From JBQTHP01 sp052389755 (lineage in GTDB: Bacteria > Pseudomonadota > Gammaproteobacteria > Steroidobacterales > Steroidobacteraceae): a stretch of 12,699 nt of DNA. The stretch covers positions 1-12,699 of the forward strand of contig JBQTHP010000098.1 in the NCBI GenBank assembly GCA_052389755.1, given 5' to 3'. Of this stretch, positions 6,349 to 12,559 are shown piece by piece (position 1 is the stretch's first letter; every line of letters starts with the position of its first letter). The translations under genes and the position numbers were made by a program. The notes under the pieces were generated by a model. It was not told the DNA's origin. It did no database searches and was given only the letters and a program-made list of their open reading frames with translations.

Positions 6349-8403
6349 CCTCACCCGCTCCTCGGGATCCCGATACAGCTTGTCGCCGCTCTTCAGACCG
6401 AAGGCCTCATGAAACTCGGTCATGTTGGTCACGACGCCGTTCGCGCGGTATTCGGCCGGACTGTGCGGATCGACCAGAAGTCGCATGCGCTGTTCCTCTT
6501 CGCGGAACTTGCGCCGCCAGATCTGCCCGTAGCCGAGGAAGAATCTCTGCGGGCCCGTGAAGCCGTCGATCACCGGCGGCTCCTGCCCGCCGAGCGAGAG
6601 CAGGTACGCCCTGTACGCGACCGCGGCGCCCGAGAGGTCGCCGATGTTCTCCCCGAGCGTGAGCTCGCCGTTCAGCTTCTGATCGTCGAGCACGGTGTAC
6701 GAGCCGTATTGCGCGACGAGCTTCGCGGCCTTCTCCTTGAATTTCGCGGCATCCTGCCGCTGCCACCAGTCGCGCAGATTGCCCGAACCGTCGAACTGGC
6801 GGCCGGAATCGTCGAAGCCGTGACTGATCTCGTGCCCGATCACGGAGCCGATACCGCCGTAGTTCACGGCATCGTCGGCGGCGACGTTGAAGGACGGCGG
6901 CTCGAGGATTGCGGCGGGAAACACGATCTCGTTCATGGGCGGGTAGTAATACGCATTGACCTGCTGCGGCGGCATCAGCCACTCGGTGCGGTCGAGCGGC
7001 TTGCCCAGCTTCGCGACGTTGCGTTCGTGCTCGTAGATCGCCGCACGGACGACGTTACCGGCGAGGTCGGTCGCCGAGATCGTGAGCGACGAATAGTCCC
7101 GCCACTTGTCGGGATAGCCGATCTTCACCGTGAAGCTCGACACCTTGCGCTTCGCTTCGAGCTTGGTCGCCGGGCTCATCCAGTCGAGCCCGTCGATGGA
7201 AGAGTCGAAGGTCTTCAGGAGATTGTCGACGATGGCCCGAACGCGCTGCTTCGCCTCGGCGCTGAAGTGCTTCTCCACATACAGCTCGCCGACCATCTCG
7301 CCCATCAGCGTGTCCATCGTGTCCACGGCGCGCTTCCAGCGCGGCTTCTGCTCCTTCACTCCCCTGATCGCGCGCTGCCGGAAATCGAATTGCCTGTCGG
7401 CGAAGGCCTGGGCCAGAAACGGCGCGTACTCGTCGATCAGGTGAAACCGGAAGTACTCGCGCCAGTGCGCGACCGGTACGCTCCGTGTCAGCTCGCCGAT
7501 CGCGGTGATGTAGCTGGGCTGGTTCACGTCGACCACGTCCGCGGGAACGCCCGCGGTGGCGCTGAACGCGGCCCAATCGAAGCCCGGCGCGAGCTTCGTG
7601 GCCTCAGCCACCGTCATCTTGTTGTAGGTCGCAACCGGATCGCGGTTCCTCACCTTGGTCCAGTGCGCTTCGGCAAGCCTGGTTTCGAGCACGACGATGT
7701 GCTTCGCCGCCTCCGCCGCGTCCGTCACGCCAGCGAGTGACAGCATGTCGCGCGCGTACGCTTCGAGACCCGCGCGCAGTTCCTGATAGCGCTGGTCGGG
7801 CTTCAGGTAGTAGTCGCGGTCCGGCATCGTGAGACCGGTCTGGTAAATGTTCGCCAGGTACTGGGTCGCATCGCGGCCGTCCTGGCCTACGAACCAGACG
7901 AACGGGTGATTCACTCCGATGCGCTGGCCGTGACCGATCTGCGCGGCGACGTCGCGCGCCGTGCGGATCGCATCGATGCGCGCGAGCTCCGCCTTGAGGG
8001 GCTCGATGCCCGCCTGCTCGAGGCGAGCCGTATCCATGAAGCTCGTATAGAAGTCGCCGATTTTCTGCGCCTCCGAACCTGGTGCGCGGTTTCGTGCGCG
8101 CGAGGCGTCTTCGATGATCTGTCGCGTACGCTGCTCGGCCTGTACCTCGAGGAGCTCGAAGGCACCGAAGGTCGCGCGGTCCGCCGGAATCTCGGTTCTG
8201 GCGAGCCAGGCTCCGCCGGTGAACCGGTACAGATCGTCCTGAGGCCGGACGGAGCGGTCGAAACCGCCCAGATCGAGCCCGGACTTGAGCGGCACTGCCG
8301 CGCGTGGTGACGGCGCCGCCTGTTCGCCGCCGGGCGTGCGCGGAGTCTGTGCCGCACACGCGGCGAGCAGCGCGGAGAGCGAACCGACAATGAGCTTGTT
8401 CAT
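6340..8403 (-). CDS. M13 family metallopeptidase (neprilysin/PepO-like), lipoprotein
   Basis: This 687-residue zinc endopeptidase is of the neprilysin class, which cleaves short peptides of a few kDa outside the cytoplasm. It starts with a lipoprotein signal whose lipobox is LAAC (13-16, C16). The N-terminal M13 domain begins near residue 47 (DRSVRPQDDLYRFTGGAW). The C-terminal catalytic domain has the substrate-binding NAYYYP (483-488), HEISH (524-528) in a long conserved GHEISHGFDDSGRQFD run, and the third ligand E585 with D589 in GENIGDLSG. It also has DPHSPAEYR with H647 and R653, matching neprilysin H711/R717 as I recall them, and the terminal VRIW resembles the family C-R-x-W end without the Cys. 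All key residues are present and length is normal. ATG at 8401-8403 is fixed by the signal peptide; Shine-Dalgarno is weak. It lies 75 bp upstream of lemA and probably has its own promoter. Confidence 0.96.
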   Translation of the reverse strand: MNKLIVGSLSALLAACAAQTPRTPGGEQAAPSPRAAVPLKSGLDLGGFDRSVRPQDDLYRFTGGAWLARTEIPADRATFGAFELLEVQAEQRTRQIIEDASRARNRAPGSEAQKIGDFYTSFMDTARLEQAGIEPLKAELARIDAIRTARDVAAQIGHGQRIGVNHPFVWFVGQDGRDATQYLANIYQTGLTMPDRDYYLKPDQRYQELRAGLEAYARDMLSLAGVTDAAEAAKHIVVLETRLAEAHWTKVRNRDPVATYNKMTVAEATKLAPGFDWAAFSATAGVPADVVDVNQPSYITAIGELTRSVPVAHWREYFRFHLIDEYAPFLAQAFADRQFDFRQRAIRGVKEQKPRWKRAVDTMDTLMGEMVGELYVEKHFSAEAKQRVRAIVDNLLKTFDSSIDGLDWMSPATKLEAKRKVSSFTVKIGYPDKWRDYSSLTISATDLAGNVVRAAIYEHERNVAKLGKPLDRTEWLMPPQQVNAYYYPPMNEIVFPAAILEPPSFNVAADDAVNYGGIGSVIGHEISHGFDDSGRQFDGSGNLRDWWQRQDAAKFKEKAAKLVAQYGSYTVLDDQKLNGELTLGENIGDLSGAAVAYRAYLLSLGGQEPPVIDGFTGPQRFFLGYGQIWRRKFREEEQRMRLLVDPHSPAEYRANGVVTNMTEFHEAFGLKSGDKLYRDPEERVRIW

Positions 8404-8445
8404 GGCAACTCGTCGAATGACATGAGGAGTGATGAAAGGCGCCGG

Positions 8446-8474
8446 AGTATAGAAGTGGCCGCAGGGCCGGCCAA
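8446..8474 (-). promoter_or_regulatory. Candidate sigma-70 promoter of the M13 gene
   Basis: On the minus strand TTGGCC (8469-8474), a 17-nt spacer and TATACT (8446-8451) form a sigma-70-like promoter. The -10 matches 5 of 6 consensus bases; the -35 matches only TTG. The predicted start near 8439 gives an untranslated leader of about 35 nt before the M13 ATG. It would also be the most upstream promoter able to feed the whole minus-strand cluster. Confidence 0.5.
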
Positions 8475-8526
8475 CGGCGGCAGGCGAACGGCTCGTCGCG
8501 CTTCGCGTTCGACTCGTCGCAGGGGG

Positions 8527-8645
8527 TCCGGCCTCCGGCCTCCGGCTTCCGGCTTCCGCCTTCCGGTCAGAGGGTCATCGCCAGCGCGCAAGCACGCGCT
8601 CTTCATCCGGCCGGTAGGCGGAAGACGGAGGCCGGAAGGCGGAAG
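8527..8645. repeat. Heptanucleotide tandem repeat block with inverted copies
   Basis: Six consecutive 7-mers of the form TCCGGCY (variants TCCGCCT and TCCGGTC) fill 8527-8568. After about 48 bases, 8617-8645 carries degenerate inverted copies (GGCGGAA, GACGGA, GGCCGGA, AGGCGGA). The two arms can fold into a long imperfect stem. The block lies in the otherwise gene-free 319-bp interval upstream of the M13 promoter and directly abuts the A-run of the terminator at 8646. No credible coding frame is seen across it. Confidence 0.75.
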
Positions 8646-8676
8646 AAAAAAAAGCCCCAGGCTTTTGGCCCGGGGC
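8646..8676 (-). terminator. Intrinsic terminator of the 67-codon small gene
   Basis: On the minus strand the RNA forms a GC-rich stem (GCCCCGGGC against GCCTGGGGC, 8654-8676, one C-A mismatch, loop of five bases including AAAA) followed at once by eight U residues (8653-8646). This is a textbook Rho-independent terminator. It is oriented to end transcription coming from the small gene at 8723-8926, about 45 nt after its stop codon, and insulates the M13 gene. Confidence 0.9.
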
Positions 8677-8682
8677 GAGAAT

Positions 8683-8713
8683 GCGGACTTACGATGAAGG
8701 GAAGGAAGTCCGC
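8683..8713 (-). other. 3'-UTR hairpin with pyrimidine-rich loop
   Basis: AAGTCCGC and GCGGACTT form a perfect 8-bp stem (8683-8690 with 8706-8713) around a 15-nt loop. On the minus strand the loop is CCTTCCCTTCATCGT, very rich in C and U and able in principle to pair with purine-rich Shine-Dalgarno sequences. It lies between the stop codon of the small gene (8723) and the intrinsic terminator, so the transcript 3' end would carry two consecutive hairpins and a U-tail, the shape of a 3'-UTR-derived sRNA. An RNA product is only a hypothesis. Confidence 0.45.
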
Positions 8714-8722
8714 TAGGGGATC

Positions 8723-8926
8723 TCAGTGCAGCCGGGCCCAGTGGAGAATTCGGATGTCCTCTGAATCCAGCTCGAAACTCTGTGCGATGAGCGCTCTCAG
8801 CTCCCGCGCGCCGCAGCCCTGCTCGAGGGGGCGCCGTAGCTCGACGACACCGCTCCACTCGCTCGACTCCGGATGTCGCGCTTTCGCAGCTGCCGTCACG
8901 AAGTGCGTGTAGTACTTGGCGGCCAT
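8723..8926 (-). CDS. Conserved-looking small hypothetical protein (67 aa)
   Basis: The product begins MAAKYYTHFVTAAAKARHPE and ends DSEDIRILHWARLH. I do not recognise a named domain. The pattern suggests two short beta strands (KYYTHFVTA and EWSGVVELRRPL), a helix (ARELRALIAQSF) and a final strand (DIRILHWARLH): a compact cytosolic fold with no signal peptide or membrane span. A single Cys (C46) is present. The frame is open further upstream to 9040, but the upstream codons look unlike protein, so the ATG at 8924-8926 is preferred although its Shine-Dalgarno is poor. A strong terminator 45 nt beyond the stop supports expression. It is divergent from greB with a 140-bp intergenic region in which I see no clear promoter for either gene. 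Similar small proteins ending in an HWxRLH-like motif may exist in related bacteria; I could not search. Confidence 0.72.
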   Translation of the reverse strand: MAAKYYTHFVTAAAKARHPESSEWSGVVELRRPLEQGCGARELRALIAQSFELDSEDIRILHWARLH

Positions 8927-9066
8927 CGCGGACTTGAGCCTAGACGGGCATAACCGAGGCGGCTGTGAAGCACGCCACAGATCGCCGGCAGGATGTGCGA
9001 CGGCATTACAGAATCCGACGGATTTGAGAACCTCCAGCACTGTTTCGCACGCCCGGAGTGCCCGAT

Positions 9067-9579
9067 TTGAGCCGGTTCAGACCAGCCGAAAAACCGGGTT
9101 CGAAATACATCACGCCGGAGGGTGAGAGGCGCCTGCGCGCGGAGGTCGAGCAGCTCTGGCGCATCGAGCGACCGAAGGTCACACAGGCCGTGTCGGAGGC
9201 TGCTGCGCAGGGCGATCGCTCCGAGAACGCCGAGTACACCTACGGCAAGCGGCGCCTGCGCGAGATCGATCGGCGCGTGCGGCATCTTCGCAAGCGGCTC
9301 GACGGGATGGTGATCGTCGATCGGCCGCCCGCGGATCCGAAGCGCGTGTTCTTCGGCGCGTGGGTGACGCTGGAAACGGACGCGGGTGAGCGGGTGCGCT
9401 ATCGCATCGTCGGACCGGACGAATTCGATCGTGAGCCGGGATTTATCAGCATGGATTCGCCTCTGGGTCGCGCGCTGCTTCGCAAGGCGCTCGACGAGGA
9501 AGTCAGCGTGGAGCTCGCGAGCGGAGTGCGAACGCAGACGATCGTGGCGATCGAGTACGAGGGCATCAGCGTCAGCTGA
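9067..9579 (+). CDS. greB: Transcription elongation factor GreB
   Basis: GreB binds in the RNA polymerase secondary channel and stimulates cleavage of backtracked RNA, rescuing arrested complexes. The coiled-coil N-terminal domain carries the tip motif GDRSENAEY, whose Asp and Glu (D50 and E53 in the 170-residue form) coordinate the catalytic Mg. The C-terminal FKBP-like domain has VFFGAWVTLE, RYRIVGPDEFD and the long DSPLGRALLRKALDEEV block. The FFGAWV segment and LREIDRRVRHLRKRL distinguish GreB from GreA. The start is uncertain. A GTG at 9058 gives 173 residues, but TTG at 9067 has GGAG 8 nt upstream and gives an N-terminus LSRFRP resembling the MSRWRP start I remember from xanthomonad GreB, so TTG is chosen. 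The gene ends overlapping the convergent homospermidine synthase gene by 8 bp. Length and motifs are complete. Confidence 0.93.
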   Translation: MSRFRPAEKPGSKYITPEGERRLRAEVEQLWRIERPKVTQAVSEAAAQGDRSENAEYTYGKRRLREIDRRVRHLRKRLDGMVIVDRPPADPKRVFFGAWVTLETDAGERVRYRIVGPDEFDREPGFISMDSPLGRALLRKALDEEVSVELASGVRTQTIVAIEYEGISVS

Positions 9580-10993
9580 CGACGCGAACGTTCTTGAATT
9601 GCCATGGATCAGTCTTGTCCAAGTCCTCCGGGAAGAGCTGCTCGCGATCCTGCAGAGGCGTCCAGTCGGTGTATTTGCCGACCACCGGCCCGAGGTAGAG
9701 CATGCAGATCTCGAGGTTCCGGCGGAAGTCCATTTCGTCCGGCTCCATGAGCCCGGAGTTCGGATTCTCCATCGCCCAGATCATCCCCGAGAGGCACGCG
9801 ACCGTAACCTGGAGGCTCGTCGCGTTGTTGTAGGGCGCGAGCTTGCGCGCCTCGCCCACGGAGAGCTGCGAGCCATACCAGTAGGCATTCTTCTTGTGGC
9901 CCGCCAGGAGCACGCCAAGCTCGTCTATTCCCTTCGTGATCTCGTCGACCATGAGGCGCTTCGCCTCCTGCAGGTGCCAGTTGCGCCCTGCGAACTCGTG
10001 CACCGAGAGCACCGCCGCATTGCACGGGTGATACGCGTAGTGCACGGTGGGCCGATACTCGCCGCGCGCGGCGTCTCGCACCGTGAAATAGTCGGCGATA
10101 GAGATCGACTCGCCGTGCGTGATGAGAAAGCCGTGGAAGGGTCCGGCCAGCGGCGCCCACGTGCGCACGCGCGTCGCGGCGCCCGGCTGCATGAGATAGA
10201 TGGCCGCCATCGAGCCGAAGTCGTGGCGCTTGCCGTCGCGCGGGAAATTGCGCTCGTGGCTGCCCCAGCCGAGCTCGGCGGGCTGCGAACCCTCGCTCAC
10301 GAACCCGTCGATCGACCAGGTGTTGACGAATTCGTTCGGCTCTTTCGGAGCATTCGATACCTGCGTGTCGCGCTCGGCAATGTGGATCACCTTCACGTTC
10401 AGGCGCTTCGCCAGGTTTCCCCAGTCGTCGCGGTTCTTCGGGTTCTCGTGATCGAGCCCGATGTCACCCGCGATGTTGAGCATCGCCCGCTTCACGAAGT
10501 GCGAGACGAGACCGGGATTTGCGCCGTGCGTGAGCACGGCTGTCGGGGCACGCTGGTTCCCGGCTCGCAGCGCGAGCGCCTCCTCGCGGAGCGCGTAATT
10601 CGTGCGTTTGCCCGCCGGCACGGTCGGATCGGTGTAGCCGCCCGGCCACGGCTCGATGCAGGTATCGAGATACATCGCGCCGCGCTCCCAGCAGTACTTG
10701 ATGAGCGCAATGCTCGAGACGTCGACCGAGACGTTCAGCAGAAAGTCGCCGCGACCGAGCAACGGGTTCAGTACCCGGCGGTAGTTCTCGCGCGTAAGTG
10801 GTTCTTTGACGAAGCTGATGCCGAGCTTCGTGGCCTCCTCGCGACCGCGGTCGTCGGCGGTGACGATCGTGACGCGGTCGGGCGTAATGCCGATGTGGCG
10901 CAGGACGAGCGGAAGCACGCCCTGACCAATGCTGCCGAAGCCGACGAAAAGGATTCGGCCGGGGAAGTCGAGGTAGACCTTGTCTTTGCTCAT
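9572..10993 (-). CDS. hss: Homospermidine synthase
   Basis: This 473-residue enzyme uses NAD+ to make sym-homospermidine from two putrescines, or from putrescine plus spermidine, in the cytoplasm. The Rossmann motif GFGSIGQG is at 18-25 and IEPWPGGY at 113-120. By remembered Blastochloris viridis numbering, the active-site residues D94, E117, N162, E210, W229, E237 and H296 fall here at D91, E114, N159, E207, W226, E234 and H293, a constant offset of three, so the polyamine pocket looks intact. The length fits the bacterial family (about 477). ATG at 10991-10993 overlaps the TGA of the GST-like gene (ATGA), and no separate Shine-Dalgarno is seen, so the two are translationally coupled. Its 3' end overlaps greB tail-to-tail with no room for a terminator between them. 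Bacterial-type Hss has a patchy distribution, and lateral gain is possible, but base composition does not stand out. Confidence 0.94.
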   Translation of the reverse strand: MSKDKVYLDFPGRILFVGFGSIGQGVLPLVLRHIGITPDRVTIVTADDRGREEATKLGISFVKEPLTRENYRRVLNPLLGRGDFLLNVSVDVSSIALIKYCWERGAMYLDTCIEPWPGGYTDPTVPAGKRTNYALREEALALRAGNQRAPTAVLTHGANPGLVSHFVKRAMLNIAGDIGLDHENPKNRDDWGNLAKRLNVKVIHIAERDTQVSNAPKEPNEFVNTWSIDGFVSEGSQPAELGWGSHERNFPRDGKRHDFGSMAAIYLMQPGAATRVRTWAPLAGPFHGFLITHGESISIADYFTVRDAARGEYRPTVHYAYHPCNAAVLSVHEFAGRNWHLQEAKRLMVDEITKGIDELGVLLAGHKKNAYWYGSQLSVGEARKLAPYNNATSLQVTVACLSGMIWAMENPNSGLMEPDEMDFRRNLEICMLYLGPVVGKYTDWTPLQDREQLFPEDLDKTDPWQFKNVRVVS

Positions 10994-11670
10994 GATGGAT
11001 TCGTCGTTGCCTGTCGCCAGTGAGGAGGATAGGTGCGATCGTAACCGGGCAGCGCCTCGACGCGCGCGATCCAGCGTGCGATGGCGGGATAGTTGACCTC
11101 CAGCGGCAGGAAACGCGAGGACAGGTCGCGCGCTTCCGGCTTGTGCAGCGCGCGCAGCAGCACCTGGATGACCGGAAAAATCACGATGTCGGCCGCGGAG
11201 TAGGTCTCGCCGACCACCCATTCGGATTTCGCGAGGCGCATCTCGATCGAACGGGCCTCGCGCGCCACGACGTGCATCGATCTTGCGAGCTCATCGTCTC
11301 GCCCCGCGAGCTTCTTGTCGAAGAACGCGTGCACGATGTTCATGAGGTCGTCTTCGACGTAGCTTTGAAACTCGCAGATCACCCGCATGATGACGCCGGC
11401 TTCTTCCGGCGTGTGTCCGAAGATCGCCGGCTGCGGGTACTTCAGGTCGAGGTAGTAGAGCACCGCGAGCGATTCGAACACCACGTAGTCGCCGTCCTTC
11501 ACGATCGGAACGTGCCCCCGGAAATTGAGCGCGAGAATCTGCGGCGACTTGTGCTCCTGCTTCGAGAACTGCAGCAGGTGGCTCCCCCAGGCGAGACGCT
11601 TGTGCTCGAGCGCGAGCAGCACGCGCCACGAGAACGGGTCGCCGCTGCCCCAATACACGTCGATCGCCAT
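10990..11670 (-). CDS. Glutathione S-transferase-like protein
   Basis: This 226-residue protein has the two-domain GST layout. The thioredoxin-fold N-terminal domain (1-80) shows VYWGSGDPFSWRVLLALE, where the Ser of FSWRV (S14) sits at the place of the catalytic Ser in zeta-like GSTs. It also has the cis-Pro site HVPIV (P55) and the glutathione gamma-glutamyl site ES (E66-S67). The helical C-terminal domain (about 88-215) has the N-capping motif YSAADIVIFP (157-166). It probably conjugates or transfers glutathione in the cytosol; the substrate is unknown. ATG at 11668-11670 is chosen because the GST fold starts at AIDVYW; a further ATG at 11700 would add ten atypical residues and place the promoter-like AT island inside the gene. 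It is the first gene of a coupled pair with hss, hinting at a link to polyamines or glutathionyl-polyamine chemistry, which is inference. Confidence 0.9.
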   Translation of the reverse strand: MAIDVYWGSGDPFSWRVLLALEHKRLAWGSHLLQFSKQEHKSPQILALNFRGHVPIVKDGDYVVFESLAVLYYLDLKYPQPAIFGHTPEEAGVIMRVICEFQSYVEDDLMNIVHAFFDKKLAGRDDELARSMHVVAREARSIEMRLAKSEWVVGETYSAADIVIFPVIQVLLRALHKPEARDLSSRFLPLEVNYPAIARWIARVEALPGYDRTYPPHWRQATTNPS

Positions 11671-11676
11671 CCGAGG

Positions 11677-11686
11677 ATTGTAAAAT
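11677..11686. promoter_or_regulatory. Shared AT island with divergent -10 elements
   Basis: ATTGTAAAAT is an AT-rich island between the divergent GST-like and sulfurtransferase genes. It reads TAAAAT (11681-11686) on the plus strand, 18 nt before the sulfurtransferase ATG, and TACAAT (11677-11682) on the minus strand, only 6 nt before the GST ATG. Both fit -10 hexamers, but neither has a recognisable -35 at 16-18 nt. If the minus -10 is used, the GST transcript would begin at or next to its start codon (leaderless). Overlap means the two polymerases would compete. Confidence 0.45.
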
Positions 11687-11704
11687 GCCTGCGAGCGCAT
11701 CGCG

Positions 11705-12559
11705 ATGACTGCACCCGTCTACGACACCCTGATCGAGCCGAGCGAGCTCGCCGAGCGACTGAGCGACCCGGACGTCGCCGTGCTCGACTGCCGCCACGAG
11801 CTCTCGAAGCCGCAATGGGGCGAGCAGGCCTATGCGGAGTCGCACATTCCGGGCGCCGTCCGTGCGTCTCTCGATCGGGATCTCTCCGGGCCGATCACGC
11901 CGCATTCGGGCCGTCATCCCTTGCCGTCGCTCGCGGCGTTTACCGCCACCGCGAGCGATTGGGGCATCGACGATGCCGTGCAGGCCGTGGCCTACGACCA
12001 GGGCAACGGCGCCTACGCCGCGCGCGCGTGGTGGCTGCTGCGCTCGCTCGGTCATGCGCGAGTGGCTGTGCTGAACGGCGGATTCGCGGCGTGGCTGACC
12101 GGCGCTCTGCCGGTCGTTCACGCCCGATCGGCACGCCCTCGCCGCACGTTCGTGCCGCGAGCCGCGCTCACACGACTGCTCACGACCGCTCAGGTCGAGT
12201 CGGCCCTCGCGCGCGGCGACATCCGTCTCGTCGATGCGCGCGGGGCGGATCGCTTTGCGGGACAGAACGAGACGATCGATCCCGTTGCGGGCCACGTCCC
12301 GGGCGCGATGAATCATCCGTTCGCGTCGAATCTCGATGCGCAGGGTCGGTTCCTGCCGCGCGAAGAGTTGCGACGCCGCTGGCAGGCGACTGCCGGCGCA
12401 GAGGCACCGCAGCGGATCGTCGCGATGTGCGGCTCGGGAGTCACGGCGTGCCACAACCTGCTCGCGCTGGAGCTTGCCGGAATGCCGGGCGCGTCTCTGT
12501 ACGCGGGCTCGTGGAGCGAATGGATCCGTGATCCCGCGCGCGCCGTGGCGCGTGGCTGA
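11705..12559 (+). CDS. sseA: Two-domain sulfurtransferase, 3-mercaptopyruvate sulfurtransferase type
   Basis: This 284-residue protein has two tandem rhodanese domains, the first (about 8-138) catalytically inactive and the second (about 158-278) active. Such enzymes transfer sulfane sulfur from mercaptopyruvate or thiosulfate to a thiol acceptor or cyanide. The active loop CGSGVTA (242-248, nucleophile C242) has the CGSGVT signature of 3-mercaptopyruvate sulfurtransferases such as SseA rather than the CRxGxR loop of thiosulfate:cyanide rhodaneses. The N-terminal domain shows LDCRHEL (27-33), HIPGA and YDQGNGAYAARAWW, with Asp (D98) where an active rhodanese would have Cys. HVPGAMN (197-203) marks the second domain. 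C249, seven residues after C242, is a possible redox partner. There is no signal peptide, so it is cytosolic. ATG at 11705 lacks a clear Shine-Dalgarno. It diverges from the GST-like gene. Specificity between mercaptopyruvate and thiosulfate is inferred from the loop only. Confidence 0.93.
   Translation: MTAPVYDTLIEPSELAERLSDPDVAVLDCRHELSKPQWGEQAYAESHIPGAVRASLDRDLSGPITPHSGRHPLPSLAAFTATASDWGIDDAVQAVAYDQGNGAYAARAWWLLRSLGHARVAVLNGGFAAWLTGALPVVHARSARPRRTFVPRAALTRLLTTAQVESALARGDIRLVDARGADRFAGQNETIDPVAGHVPGAMNHPFASNLDAQGRFLPREELRRRWQATAGAEAPQRIVAMCGSGVTACHNLLALELAGMPGASLYAGSWSEWIRDPARAVARG

Noticed and set aside
6409..7740. A 443-codon plus-strand open frame opposite the M13 peptidase
   Set aside because: Shadow of the M13 gene; composition is arginine-rich and no family signature is visible.
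8527..8645. A CRISPR array
   Set aside because: Seven-base units with no spacers and no cas genes nearby; it is a simple tandem repeat with inverted copies.
8400..8858. A 152-codon minus-strand frame across the intergenic repeat block
   Set aside because: It translates the heptamer repeats and the terminator, and overlaps the 67-codon gene in another frame; low-complexity content and no domain.
9386..11023. A 545-codon plus-strand open frame opposite homospermidine synthase
   Set aside because: Antisense shadow: the opposite strand encodes a full-length enzyme with conserved active-site residues.
11020..12531. A 503-codon plus-strand frame over the GST-like and sulfurtransferase genes
   Set aside because: It is antisense to the GST gene and out of frame with the sulfurtransferase, whose CGSGVTA loop fixes the real frame.
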